A stretch of DNA of 64,000 nucleotides from Adiantum capillus-veneris. Lineage: Eukaryota; Streptophyta; Polypodiopsida; Polypodiales; Pteridaceae. Below are positions 1 through 12,298 of this stretch, piece by piece. The notes beneath the pieces are model-generated. The model worked only from the letters and a program-made list of their open reading frames with translations, did not search any database and was not told the origin of the DNA. A program made the position numbers and the translations under genes. Location of the stretch: positions 88,254,587 through 88,318,586 of the forward strand of contig CM043966.1 in the NCBI GenBank assembly GCA_014529385.2. The letters run 5' to 3'. Positions within the stretch are counted from its first letter, which is position 1. Every line of letters starts with the position of its first letter.

Positions 1-2616
1 TTCGCTTCTATGGCCTTTCGCAGCTTCTCTTCTTCTTCGTGTGTCAGATCTTGTGGCTCTTGAGAGGGTTCTACAAGGATTTCCTCTTGCATGGGTGTGT
101 CCACAGGATCTCCCACATTTTCCAAATCTACTCCTTCCATGGTTGCTGGCCCGGTGCTGAACTGCTCTTCTTTCCGCTGGCCTCTCAGCTCTTCTATTGG
201 CTTTTGAAATGTCTCTTTTTTTGCTTCAGCTTACTCTCCCATATTCACAAGGAGGCCGTTCAAATCGGCATTTATCTTCTCCGCCTCCTCGAGCTTTCTC
301 TTGATGGTTTCTAGCTCATCTTGCATTGCCTTGTGCTCTTCTTCCATGCGGGTTTGCATGACCACTAACCCTTCGGCCATCATCAGCCTTTGCTTTTTCT
401 CTAAGGTCAACTCCTTTTGGAGCTCTTTCATTTGTTCTTCATAAAGCTGGCTCTCTGAAGTGGTGTGAGTCGAGGTAGTATCTCTGACTCTGGCAGGAGA
501 TGCTCGTAATCGTTGGATGGTTTGATCTTTAACCTTAATCTGGTCCTTAAGCTCAATGACCTCATCCTGGCTAGCCTCCTACTCTATCTCTACCTTCTCT
601 TTGGCATTCCGTATGGATTCCACTTACTTGGACTCTTCAGCAAGTTGTAGGGTTAGGTTATCCCTTTCCCTCTTTGCATCTATCAATGACTTGCTGAGTT
701 TTCTATATTCTTCTTCGGCTCCTTGCAGTCTTTGAGCTGCCGCTTGATTCTCTCTTTCCATCTCTTGGCATATTTGCAATGCCTTTGCTAGACTGGCTTG
801 CAGCTCTGCTTCTCTCTCTATATGCCTTTGGCTTTGTTTTTGTAAAGTGTCGACTTCAGACTTGATCTGCACTTCATTGGATTTGAGAGCAGCCATTTCA
901 CTTTTTGTGGCCACTGATTGTGACCTAAGCCTGGTTAGCTTGGTCATCACCACATCCCAATCATTGGTGGGTGGGTGCAGGTCCACTATATGAGTGGCCA
1001 TCTCTTTTAGCTCCACTAACCACCACGGGCTCTGCATCAGCTCTTTGGGCCTTGTGCTTGCCAAGTCAAATGCGACTGTGGCTGCCTCTTCTTTTGAATA
1101 TCTAGCAGCTAGTAGATCTAGAAACGTGTTATACCTTGCTTCATTTGGTGCTGGCTGCTCACTTTTAGGCTTAGCTTCTTCTTTTTGTTGTTTCTCTTGG
1201 CTCTGTTCTTGCCTTGAATCTTCTTGATGTTTAGATTTGTCTAGCCCTTCCTTTTGTTGAGTTTGTGGAGGGCTACGAGGAGGTGGTGACGGTGGTGGGC
1301 TGGACTCAGGGCTGGATGGTGGAGTTGCCGGCTTTTCCTTGAAGTCCCTGTCCGCCTTTGTCTTTCTCTCTCTCTCTCTTGGCCTTCCTTCTCTTCTAGC
1401 AGTTGACGTCGGACTTCCTCCACTTCTGCTTCTGTAAATGGTACATGTGGGATATTTTTCGTCGTGGCATCCAGAATCTCAAAATTCTTAATATAGTCCT
1501 CAAATCTATCTTTGTGCACCCTTCGGGATGATCCCGACATTGCTTCTAGTGACGGCTTCCATAGCTCGCTCAAATCCCCCTTGAGGGCTCTTTCGACTTT
1601 GAAACTTTCCATTAGCCGCTCTAGCCGTGCCGCTTTTTGTGATTTCGTCTCTTTGACCGGCACTTGGACACTCTCTTTCTTTCCTTTCTTCAACTCTGGC
1701 TGCTCCTCTTTCACGGTTTCTAACCGGCGTTTCAACCTTGTGGCAACTATGGGTGCTTTGGGCTGTTCCTCTTCCTTATCTTCCTTAAGAATTAGCCAAT
1801 CATTCTATGATGGAGGGTCATGCCATCTTCCCTTGGCGTGCAATGCCCCATATACCACTTTTGTGATCAGCTCACCCGACACAATATAGGTGGGGTTCTT
1901 GTTGCCCATCTTCACCAGATTGTCATGTATATAAGCTACATAGTTGATTACCTTCAGCTTGCTCTTCTGCATTGCCCAGGTGAAGGTTGTGGAAATTGCT
2001 CCAGGTGGCATTTTGTACTTTTGTGGCCACTTTGTACACATATGGAAGTACTAATTGTACAATTGACTCATGATTGCCACTTTAGGGTTGGCAATGTCTT
2101 CAAAGGTGTAGTTGCCTTTCTTTTCTGTGTACACCTTTACTTCCTCTCTTCTTTTGGTTACACTATCCCCTTTGTTGGAGAGGTCTAGTGCAGCTGCCAC
2201 TACTTTCTCTGTGATTTCAATCACAGTGTCTGGCTTGCCCTGCAAATCCGTAACTCTGGCCACTCTATCTTCTTTGATTGTAGTCACAAACTCCCATACT
2301 CTTTTTATGTCAATTCCTACCAGCACAGCTTCAAAATAATTGTGGAGATCTATCTTCTCCAGGTACTTTGCCATCTTGCTTCTGACAAACTCATTGAGCT
2401 CCTGAGGTAGCATGGGTAGCTCTATTACATTTCCTTCGGTGTCTTTGAACACGCCTTGGTAGATCTTTAGATCATTTGACTGTAGCAAGTCGTCTTGGAT
2501 CCACATGCTGGTTGGCTTTAGAGTTGCTTCTGGGATGACAAAGGTCTCTACTTCTTCCAAATAATCTTTTATGGTCATTCTCTTCTTCTTTGTCGGTGAC
2601 TTTGCGGGGGTCCCAT
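1..2616 (-). pseudogene. Element 1 3' ORF, decayed, runs off the left edge
   Basis: This matches the long 3' ORF of element 2 (56373-53043) segment by segment: an N-terminal globular region (2578-2051, with motifs such as IYQGVF and LPQELNEF), a middle part (2041-1241) with the shared KSQKAARLERL motif, and then charged coiled-coil (1064-624 and 431-1). The likely start is the ATG at 2616-2614, but homopolymer length changes before 2578 put it out of frame. Further stops and shifts occur near 2045, 1804, 1240, 623 and 231. The sequence from 230 to 1 still reads as the same acidic coiled-coil. Function is unknown. The N-terminal block vaguely resembles the family called putative plant transposon protein (Pfam Transposase_32), from memory only. 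Confidence 0.8.
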
Positions 2617-5250
2617 AGATCCTGTTGCACTCAGTAGTCTGAAGTTAGCGTTTTTTCCATATCATCTGAGAAACTGAGTTTTAACTATCCAAATGACTTT
2701 AAAATTGAAAATAAAACTTAAAAGGAACTTAGGAAATTGTGCATGTGCTCACAGTGCAATTCTGGCCAGAAATTTTGATTTAGACCGCGTAGGATGTCTT
2801 TTTCATCAGATTTTGGTGATACTTGACATGCTGGTGGTCCTTGGTCTGTGGAACATGGCTATGTGATTGTAATTTGATTTGGGCATCAAAAAGTACATTT
2901 TTTGGCAGATTCAGGCTTTAGGCTCACAAATTGGGTAGAATATCCACAAGAGGTGGCAAATGATATCCAAATGGGTTGAAAATTGATATATGGGCTCCTT
3001 GCACCATGGTAATGGCTCCCATGATGTCATTTTTTGCACAGAAGGTAAAAAATGAGTTGGAGACATCCTACGTGTAGGATGTCTATTTCATCAAAATAGC
3101 TTGAGGTGTGTTCTGTGGGTAGCTCTTGGCCTGTGGAACATGGCCATGCTCTTGGATTTTGATTTAGACAAGATTTGATGTTGGTAAGACCATGTGTAGT
3201 GTTTTTGGGATCAAAAAGTGTATCTTGGAGGTGTTGGGGGTCAAAAATGATTAGAATGGATTCAAACTTGATATATGAGCTCTTGGAAATGATATGAATA
3301 GATCTAGAATGGAAAAACACCCTCTGTAGGCCAAAAATGTCAAATAGACATCCTACGCGCAGGATGTCTACTTCATCATTTTTTGCAAGTGACCACACAG
3401 ATTGGTTGGCAATGTGCTCATGAATGTATTGTGCAAGTTTCATGTGGTTTGGACAAGTTTTGGTAGGTCTATGGCCCATTATTGCCTCTATCCCCTAACT
3501 TCGTTTTTTCGTGCATATGAGGTCAATTTTGGTCCAAATGTGATGAAACTTGATGGCTAGCATGTAAAGGCTATTTAGAAACTTTGTACAATGAAAAATG
3601 TTGGGTTTTGTCCCCAGAAATGGCCTTGAGACATCCTATGCGTAGGATGTCTCCTGATGAAATTTATGTGGAGACTACTACTGGTGCCTGCCCTTAGTCC
3701 CCCTGAGTCCCTTTTAAGCCTAATTTCAACAAAAAAGTCAAATAGATAGAAAATAACTCCCTGTGTAGATTTCAGAGACTCCGAGCCTTTTTCTGAATTT
3801 TGGAGTGCTTTTCGGCGATGAAATTTCTTGATGTTGGTCTCCATAGCTTCCCGATCCTTTGGGGATCCTTGCCGTATGGATTTTGTCGACTTTGGCTTCA
3901 CCGGAGCTCCATTTGGCAATTTGTCACTCTAAAAGCACCCGTGGTTGCGTTTACATGTCTTCGATGACTTGTGGTGGTCTACCACCATAGACTTGGTTGT
4001 TGATGGTCTAGGAAAGCCGCTCGTGAAGTTTGGTGGAAAACGGACATGGGGTTTGGCCGTGAGAGCTATTTGACGCTTTGTGTGTCTAATGTCGTTTCTG
4101 AAGTTTAGTGCCGCTTCGGGTCACCTTTTTCTCATGTGGGCTACATAGACTTGTCGAGCATGTCGAGATGCTCCTACCCATGAATTTTGGTAGCATTTGG
4201 GCGTCTCTCCGCCGATTTCCCATTTGGTGGCCTCTTGCGGGGCTCTAGGAATTTAGGGTTTTTCTCGATGGTTTTCTACTACCCTTGGACATCCAAGACT
4301 GGTCTCCTATGGTAGGGTAAGCTTCCGATGAAGTCTCATTGCTTTTGGGTTAGCCACATTAGGTGGCCACTTCTACTTGTAGGTCTCTACTGCCCGTTTT
4401 CTGTGTGAACCCTACGCTAGTTTTCACGACAAAACGACAAACATGCGCGAAAAGCTCAAGGTGGTGAGCCTACCTCTCATGTCTGAAGCCCGTCGGGTAG
4501 TCATACGCATCGTAGAAGCTGCTGGAAGTTCCGTTCGCTCTGGGTGGCAGAAGCTCTCTTCCAAAGGTCAATAGTGGAAATGAGCTAAAAATGAAGTGAA
4601 AAATTCTTATAATGGGGGTCCCCGAACCACTTTTCATGAAATTTGACATGTGCTTTCAACTTCTTGCGAGATGCGGTTTAGGATTAAAAATTTCTTGAGT
4701 TGGACTCCATTTGCCCAGTTTACGAGAAATTTGACGTTTCGGTCAAAATCTGGCCAAAACACGCTTTCCGCTTTAGTCTCATAATTGCACCCCCACTGTA
4801 CCATAGGTTGTCCTATAGTCACTGATCATCCCCATTTTTTTTTTCATTACGACCATTTTTCACCTGTTTTTTGTATTTTTGAAGCTTTTCTGCCGAAAAT
4901 TAGCAAAATTAAAAGGAAAATAGCAAATCAAACCTAGAAAATCCCCAAAAATCATAATAAATCAAAAAATATCACCACAAAATATTATATACACTCACAT
5001 GCAATTTTTATGGTCGGATTTCTCCTTTTTACCAATATTTTGCCAAAAAAATGGCTATATTTTACTTATATACACACACCAAAGGGCTTGATTTGGTGTT
5101 TGGTCCCATATACTTGTAGATTCATGTTGTATAAGGGCATATGTACTTGGATTAGTCCAGAAAATTTTGCAATCAAACAACAACCCTTAAAAATAGTCGA
5201 AAAACATGCCCTTTTTTGCTCTTTCTGCCATTAGGTCTGCATTTGAGAAT
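2617..5250. other. Element 1 conserved non-coding block between pol and the 3' ORF
   Basis: No coding frame is visible. The block corresponds to 56400-59150 in element 2. Shared stretches include the one around 4410-4580 (TTTTCACGACAAAA, then CCTACCTCTCATGTCTG, then AATAGTGGAAATGAGC), matching 58300-58470. It carries the palindromes listed separately and a polypurine tract at its pol-side edge. It may hold the promoter or RNA signals for the downstream 3' ORF (inference). Confidence 0.75.
2782..3651. repeat. Array of 22-bp palindromes, CCTAC version (element 1, 3' block)
   Basis: Three full copies at 3062-3083, 3347-3368 and 3630-3651, each made of half-sites GACATCCTACG and CGTAGGATGTC with at most one or two changes. 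A broken copy lies near 2782-2798. Spacing of the full copies is 285 and 283 bp. The sequence between copies is not obviously repeated. Confidence 0.9.
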
Positions 5251-5251
5251 G

Positions 5252-5264
5252 CCTCCCCCCTTCC
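5252..5264 (-). promoter_or_regulatory. Internal polypurine tract downstream of pol (element 1)
   Basis: On the minus strand this reads GGAAGGGGGGAGG. It is preceded by the conserved GTCCGGGAGGAC inverted repeat (5274-5285 region). The same pair occurs at 59150-59175 in element 2. Polypurine tracts prime plus-strand synthesis in LTR elements. This one sits about 5 kb upstream of the true 3' LTR, as a central PPT would. Confidence 0.5.
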
Positions 5265-5439
5265 TAGCTGGAGTCCTCCCGGACGACAAGGTATCACCTC
5301 GGAGTATGTGCCGTCCATGGGTTGAAAAATTTGTGCTAATGCTTGGCCGTGTAATGTGACCCTATTTTATGCATACTCGATCAATGCATGGAAAAATTAA
5401 TGCTGTGCAAGAGAAGGGTATAAGCAAGATGCTTATTGG

Positions 5440-6739
5440 CATTCGCCGTTGAGGTTTCCTGTTTTATTTGCAAGTAAAAGCTATAACTCTACTGCTCTTT
5501 GTTTGATTGTCTTTCTTGCAACGTTCGGCTGCTTTGCCGCTACTGTTGATATGGCCATAGTTGTCTCCTTGGAGAGAATTTTCGTGGAGGAATTGGCCAT
5601 ACCTTGTCTCTTTTGCTTTCCATTGGTAGATTTTCTTTGCCAGTTTTTGTAGGTTTATTGCTACTGCCTTGGTTGCCATTGTTTTGTTGTTGATGGGCAC
5701 CCACATAAAACGGGTGGTCGGTTTCATATACAGTTGTCTGCCTTCCGATGTTGCTTGTACTAAAGGGAGTTCCTTTTGCTTCGGTTTCGGGATCCAGATG
5801 CGAGTCGTATTTGAGTTTTTTCTTAGCATTTTCTTTGGGATCTATATCTGTTTTATTTCCTTGGTTTTTGTTTGAACTATCTGTTTCGGTTGAATTCTTA
5901 TGTTGTAGTGTTGTTTGTTTACAATGTCATTTCTATCCTTCCGCACCCATACTTGTTTTTCTCGTGTTGCTAACTTGGATCTCTTTACTGCGGTCGGTTA
6001 CTTTTAATACTTGTAGTAAACAATGTTGGCAGTTACCTGTTTGTTAGCCTTGGGTATCATGTTGTTCTTTAGTGGCACCCTTCCTATTGGCTTTTTATCC
6101 GGTGATTGCATTGCTGGCAGCGGATTATTCCGGGGTTGTTGAGCAAAGGCTACCACCTGTTGTTCTTGTGCATGCTGAATCTTGACTGCATTCGCATTCC
6201 AATCTATCTACACATTGTACTCCTTTTACCAAGGTTGTCCCAACAACATGGGGTGTTGTGTGTTGTCATCCCCGACCACATAAAACTTGTGTGGGTAAAT
6301 ATATTGATGTATTTGTACATGCAATATAGTCCATCCCAATGTTTTCAGTGAATGTGATGTACTACTTTCCAACACTTGTGGAGTAGGATGAAGTTGACCT
6401 GTGGGCTTGAGATATTTGTATAATCTGTAAGAGATCAAATTTGCTTGAGCTCCAGAATCAAGCAATGCCATCGATTCAACTTGATTGCTACCCACTTTGA
6501 TTGCACTTATTGGCTCCATTGTGTCTTCATCAAAATTTGTTAGTCGAATGGCATTGATTCGCAAGAGTGATCCACATTGTTGTTGTTGTCATAGAAGCCT
6601 TCTTTTTGCAATGCGTTCTTTTGCCTCTGCTTGAGCTTCTTCCCGTACCCTCTGTTTCTCCTTCATTTATTGTTTTTCTTGATGGATTTGTTGAAGCATA
6701 TTCTGTGTTAGTGGTAATTGATATTTCTTCAATTGACAC
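5440..6739 (-). pseudogene. Element 1 second aspartic protease (PR2) and Trp-rich tail
   Basis: 6564-6226 encodes a retropepsin-like domain with the active-site motif LLDSGAQAN and the downstream MLLGQPW motif. It follows the integrase and aligns with residues 370-482 of the intact fusion at 61422-59377. The linker before it (6739-6570) matches the charged EEAQAEAKER linker in another frame, so a frameshift lies between. The tail (5829-5464) has WIPK and WVPI repeats like the element 2 tail, with stops. The protease core keeps its catalytic Asp although the copy is dead. Confidence 0.75.
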
Positions 6740-8311
6740 CCACTAATCCAATTTGGCATTTCTTCACCTGCTAGCAAGCTTGAGAGCTCTGCTTTGTGAT
6801 AGATCACTAATCACAAAGGGTCCCATCCCTCGCTTTTTAAGTTTCTTGGCATTTTGCTTCAAAGGTATAAACAAGTACATGATCACCTATTTTGAACTCC
6901 TTTGTGCGCACATGCTTGTCAAAAAACTCTTTTTGTCTTCTCTTTTTAGCATAGATCGAAGCTACAGCTCTCAAGTGGAGTTCATCTAGCTTTTCAAGAT
7001 CATCTATTCTTGAAGAGAGCTCATGCCCTATCCATTGTAAGCGTTTCGCTACTCGTAGAGTTGGGATTAAAAACTCTATGGGTAATATAGCATTTAGGCC
7101 AAACACCATGTTGTACGGTGTTGTTCCTATCAATGTTTTGTAAGCTACCCTATATGCCCATAGTGTTGATTGTAGTTGCTGATCCCAATCTATTCTTGAC
7201 TCTGATACAATTTTAGTGAGAATTGTGCATAGTGTTTTATTTGTGGCCTCAGCTTGTCCATTTGCCTGTGGATGATATGGAGCAGATTTTCTGTGTATGA
7301 CCATGAATTCCTCTAGCAGATATTTTCTGTGTATGACCATGAATTCCTCTAGAAGATATTTGATGACTTCATTAAGAAAATGTGTTCCTCGATCACTGAC
7401 AATTTCTATTGGTAAACCGTATCGTACAAAGACATTCTCATACAAAAATTGTGTAGTGGTTCGTGCATCTTCTTTTTGTGTTGCCTTGGCTTCCGCCCAT
7501 TTCGTGAGATAGTCCATAGCCACAATGATATATTGGGTATGGGTGTGATATGCACGTGGTGAAATAGGTCCCACAAAATCAATGCCCCATTTTGCAAATG
7601 CCCTTGCTCCCATCATTGGCTGTAGTGGCATCTCATCTCTCCTTCTCGGCACCTTGGTGTGCTGACATGCGTCACAATGCTTTACAAACTCGTCAGCATC
7701 CATATGCAATGTAGGCCACCATATTCCTGCGAGGTTAAGACAATTTGTGCCATCTTATCGCCTGAAAAATGGCCTCCACTTATGCCTCCATGTGCGTGTT
7801 CTAGAATCAACATGTATTCACTTTCACTTGCACAGATTCTAAGTTGATTGTCTTTTCCCCGCTTATCGAGTTGGTTCCCAATTAAATTATAGTTGCGAGC
7901 TTCCAACTCTATAGCCCTTTTTCGTGCTCTTGTTATGTTTTCAGGAAACGTTCTTGTGGTTAAGAAATCAATGATATATTGACTCCATGCAGGTGCAATG
8001 TTTACTTGAAACAATATCGTGTGATCCACTAGTCGTTTGGCACTACATATAGTACAATTGTTAACATAAGCATGTGTGTCCGCGTACATAGTTGGCCAAT
8101 AAACCCCCAACTGTTTCATTCTCTGGTGTGTTTTCACTGTAGAACAATGAAATGCACAATCCTGGACATGTGCTTCTTCAAGATAACACTCAAATTCCTT
8201 CGGAGTTATAAATAGTTGTAGAATTTGGTCCGATCCTAGATGATACAGCCGTCCTGCAATCAACTGGAAGTTTTTGGTTTGTCGAATTGTTTGTTGTTTG
8301 GATACCTCCAA
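6740..8311 (-). pseudogene. Element 1 integrase with duplicated H2C2 zinc domain
   Basis: Two zinc domains of identical spacing H-X6-H-X30-C-X2-C come before the core: copy 1 at about 8170-8043, copy 2 at about 7792-7665 (frameshifted near 7705). The core (7709-6837) shows GID, VSDRGTHF and the Glu of GQAEATNK, that is D, D, E. It carries an extra 36-bp tandem duplication (7288-7359) between the second Asp and the Glu, lengthening the D-E spacing by 12 residues. The C-terminal part (KRRQKEFFDKHVRTKEF) matches element 2. A stop or frameshift follows near 6837. Confidence 0.85.
7288..7359. repeat. 36-bp tandem duplication inside the integrase core
   Basis: Two 36-bp units (7288-7323 and 7324-7359) differ at one base. 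In protein they give YLLEEFMVIHRK twice. Element 2 has a single copy, so this is private to element 1 and keeps the frame. Confidence 0.9.
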
Positions 8312-10026
8312 GGGAAAGAATGCTAACAGTTTCCTGAGACCATTTGGGTATCATTTCAATATTGAAAAGATAAGCATCTGGTATGTCATCATCTACTCCT
8401 TCAGGAGCTTCCCCGTTGTGTAGCCTTGAAAGATGATCCACCCTTAGATGAGTTTTACCCTTCTTGACTACCACTGCAAAATCAAACTCTAGCAATATAA
8501 TAAACCAGCGTACAATCCTTCCAGTATTGTATGGTTTATTAACCAGATACAAAAGAGCTTGATGATCTGTGAAGAACACAAATTTGTTTGCGAGCAAATA
8601 ATGCCAAAATTTCTTTACAACATAAATCATTCCTAACCCCTCTCTTTTAGTGGTTGTGTAGTTCTTTTCCGCACTATTTAACTATTGGCTTGCATAACAA
8701 ACTGGAAAATCCATTGTTGCGTCTCCAGGTTGAGCCAGAATGCTCCCAATTGCATATGCAGATGCATCAATGTGAACATGGAATATCTTTTCCGAATCCG
8801 GTGCTTTAAGTACAGGTGCTGATACAAGGTTTTCCTTTAGCTTTTGGAATGATGTTTCACACTCCTCAGTCCAGTCGAAACTGACTAACAAACGATACAC
8901 AGTTTGTGCGATGACTGCATACATATATATGAATCTTTGATAATATCTGCAGTGTCACATGAAGGATTGCACTTGTTTTGCATTAGTAGGCCTGGGCAGG
9001 TCTACGATGACTTTTGTGTAGGTTAGTGGTTATGCCATTTCTTGAGACAATGTGTCCTAAGATGCGGCCTTGCCTAACCATAAAAATACACTTTTCCGGG
9101 TTAAGACAGATTCGATATGTTCTGCATTTTTCAAATACGTTTTGCAAATGGTCGATATGTTCCTCTCATATAAGAGAGTGTACACAAAGATCATCCATGT
9201 ATATTTCTAAGAATATTCTTAGGTATTATTTGAACGCGTGCGTCATTAACCTTTGAAAGGTAGATGGGACATTAGTTAAGCCAAAAGGCATAACTCGATA
9301 CGTATAAATTCCCCATTTTGTGGCAAATGTTGTTTTGTGTTGATCCTCTATTGCAATTGCCAGTTGGTTGTATCCTGAAAACCCATCTAGAAAGGAATAA
9401 GCCCGTTTGCCAGCCACCCTCTCAAGTACATGTTCTGTGATTGGCAAGGGATAATTTTCCCTTATGGTGGCTGCATTTACCTTCTTGAGGTTTACATACA
9501 CTCACAACTTTCTATTCTTTTTGGGGACTACCACAATGGGTGATACCCAATCTGTATGCTCGATTTCATATATGAATTCAGCATCCATTAGCTTGTCAAT
9601 CTCCTCTTTGATTCGTTTAGCAAATGTATCATTATATGTATAAGGACGTTGTTTGCTAGGTTTGGCATCTGATTTCAAAGGAATTGTATGTTGACATATC
9701 GATGGATCAACTCCTTTGAGGTCTTTATAGGACCATGCAAACATATCTTTATACTTCTTGAGAAGTTGTGTTAGCAGTTCTTCTTCTTTAGGATCTAAAT
9801 CGGTTGCGATATAGACCGGCTGAAGCTTCTCACCTAGTTCAGTGAGGTCTATCCGTTTTGCATTTTCCGGCCCATCGTAAGATTCCTGGTTTGTTCTTTC
9901 CCTGACTGGTGGTGTCATTATGATTTTTCTGTCCTGGATGGTAAATTTTCGATAGTGTGATGGTACATTCATGTTTCCTTTTTCTGACTCCCCTTTACCA
10001 TCACTATTTCCCTCAATAGTCCACAC
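8190..10026 (-). pseudogene. Element 1 reverse transcriptase and RNase H
   Basis: The RT runs from about 10026 (PLKSDAKPSKQRPYTYN, then EFIYEIEHTDWVSPIVVVPKK) through FLDGFSGYNQ and the catalytic YMDD at about 9193-9204. RNase H is seen at 8924-8190 (VHIDASAYAIGSILAQ, FFTDHQALLYLVNK, ADHLSRL-like). In-frame stops occur at about 9502, 9226, 9166 and 8682, and a frameshift lies near 8250. Compared with element 2 this copy is much more decayed. The order RT-RH without a chromodomain agrees with the second copy. Confidence 0.9.
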
Positions 10027-10209
10027 CTCTCGTAAAGACCGTTTTAGTTCTTGGTATTTCTGTTTATGCTCCAGTTTGGTCCACTCTTGGTCTTTCGTGT
10101 TTTTTTTTTTTTTGTGATTTTGTTTCAGTTTTAGCTTTTCGTACTTGTCTTATTTCCTCTCGCGTTCTTTCGCTTCGAACTTTTGAGAATCTTCCTGATA
10201 TTTGATCTC

Positions 10210-11448
10210 CTACACAATCCTTTGCTTTAGGTAGTGAGTTTTATCTTTGATCCTGAGCATCAAGTTCTTTCTCGCTTTGTTTCCTGCTCGTTTTCTCCTA
10301 TAGCGTTCCTGGTGTCTAGGGTGTTGATTAGCAAAATCATAAAACTTGATATTCTCTATTTTCTCCCCACGCTCACTTGCGCTGTCTGAACACTCATTAT
10401 CTGCATCGTTATTTACCTCCAGATGCTCATAGGAGTTATAAAACTCTTCTTGTTCCGGTGGTTCTACAAACTCATCTCCTCCTTGTATAATGCTTACCAT
10501 GTAATAGGGTAGCACATCATAGCCATCCTTATCGCAAAATTTTGTTGTTGGACTATCTATAATGGTACAAACATCCAATGTTGCTAGTATGTGTTCCCAT
10601 TCCAGAGGTTCCAAGGCATCTTCAGGAAAAGGTTTCGGAATATAATCCTTGTCCTTGATCGCTCTCTCTAAGATGCATTCCTCTCTTTTTAAGCTCCCAC
10701 AATGCGAAGCTCCGCACATACATAGCTCTTTTTGTTGCCCTAACCATGTTGGGAGTTCTGATCCTGCCACTGTAGCTGAATCAAACTCTTCCTGCACTGG
10801 TGTTTGATTCACATCCTTGTAACTATGGTCTTTCAAGTGAATTTTGGTTGTTGTATCACCATGTCTGAGGTATATGTGGTCGTAACCCCAATCCTGGACC
10901 ATCTTCAATTGTCTCATGAATGGTCTTCCCAAGATGATCTCGTAATTGTTCTTTTTGTCGAAATCGTCTATTGCAAATGTATGCTCATACTCGATTCCGC
11001 ACGAGGTGACAATTACTTTTTCTAAGAGTCCTAGAGGGTTTTCCATGAACCCATCTGCCAGTTGCAATTTCATTCTGGTAGCTCTTAAAGCTGGTTTTCC
11101 CCATTTTTTCTAGATTTCCTTAGTGGCCATGGCGACTCCTGCTCCACTTATAAGAATAGCTTTGGAAACTACTCCTTGGAATTCAACTGGTAGCGTGGTG
11201 TTTCCATCTTCTCCCTCACAATACTCTCCAAACTTGTTTAAAGGTACTGGCCTAGTGTTTAGTTGAGGCCTGTCCAATTTTCTGATCCCTCCCTGAAGCT
11301 TCAAGGTGGGGTCTTTCACTCCAAATTTTTCTAGGCATTTGCCTACTCTGGTCCACATGTTGGGTCGTAACCTTAGGAGTTCGGCTAATGTGATTGTGCA
11401 TGCCACCGGTGTGGACAATAACTCAATCAACCCTTGTGAATCCATCAC
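10210..11448 (-). pseudogene. Element 1 first protease (PR1) and acidic linker
   Basis: This is the classical protease position between gag and RT. Visible motifs are VVSKAILISGAGVAMATKEI, RMKLQLADGF and YEIILGRPFMRQ, the last two typical of plant Ty3/gypsy proteases. The active-site position reads I-S-G-A where D-S/T-G is expected, so the catalytic Asp is absent at that place. A TAG separates the active-site strand (ending 11110) from the rest (11073 onward). An acidic linker to about 10210 includes CMCGASHCGSLKREEC, a cysteine-rich segment. Confidence 0.75.
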
Positions 11449-12298
11449 TTTGCTGGAAAGAGGATTGCTCTTACCTCAGACTTGGCCTCATACTCTCCTA
11501 GGTAAGAGGGTAGAGTTTTTAGCGAGTCTGGTTGGCTGTGGCCTAAACTAATTGATCCCTGGTCTCCCCCTTGTGAATGTATATCAAAGTTCACTTGTGA
11601 TCTTGCCTCAAATTCTTCAATGGGAGGTAAGATCGCATTTTTCTCTTTTCTCGTGTTGTTCATGTGGTAACTCACCCTGTTAGCTTCATTGGCCTCATGG
11701 ATTTGCTTCCACAGGTCATCTAGACCGTTACAATCCTTACCTATCTCTACCAATGTTTTAGGCTGGAACCCGTCACTTACCTTATCTGTCGTATTTGGCA
11801 CTATGATAAGTTCTCCCCTAGACTCCGCGAGTCTTTCCTTCGTTTCTACTTGTTCCTCTAAAGCTGGTTTGATGGGGGTTGGAGATGGTACTTCATGCCA
11901 ATTTGTAGGTTTACCCAACGATTTTTCTATCAAAGATGGAGTTGTTTCAATCATCTTTCTACACATTTCCAACTTCTCTTTTTCTATTTTAGCATATGGA
12001 TAAGTCATCTATCTTTGCTCTTGGGTTTGGTTCTTTTTAAGTCTGGCTTTGTAAGCTTTTAGAAGTGTATCTAACTGCTCATTTACCTTGTCTGCCAGTA
12101 CTGATCCTCCTGATCCTGCACTTTTGGGTTCTGCTATTTCCTTGGGTGCTATGGTTGCCAGAGTGTGTGAGCTTAGGCAAGCTAGATCCTCTAACCGCTC
12201 TAATCTATCTTTGTGTGTTTTAACTCCTCGGATAGAGCAGTTTGCTCTCGTTCTTTCCTGGCTTTCATACGCGCCTTTCTAGCTTTCCAAGTGCTTCT
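11445..12298 (-). pseudogene. Element 1 gag-protease linker
   Basis: Charged, low-complexity coding-like sequence (12008-11445) continues from the gag zinc-knuckle region toward the protease, with stops at about 12299, 12009 and 11445. Lys/Glu-rich heptads (KIEKEKLEMCRKMIE) suggest short coiled-coil. No enzymatic motif is visible. Confidence 0.6.

Noticed and set aside
1512-1889. Plus-strand ORFs over element 1 (for example 1512-1889, 1820-2188, 11689-12003) and element 2 (55582-56073)
   Set aside because: They are antisense shadows of the minus-strand element proteins, with no domain of their own.
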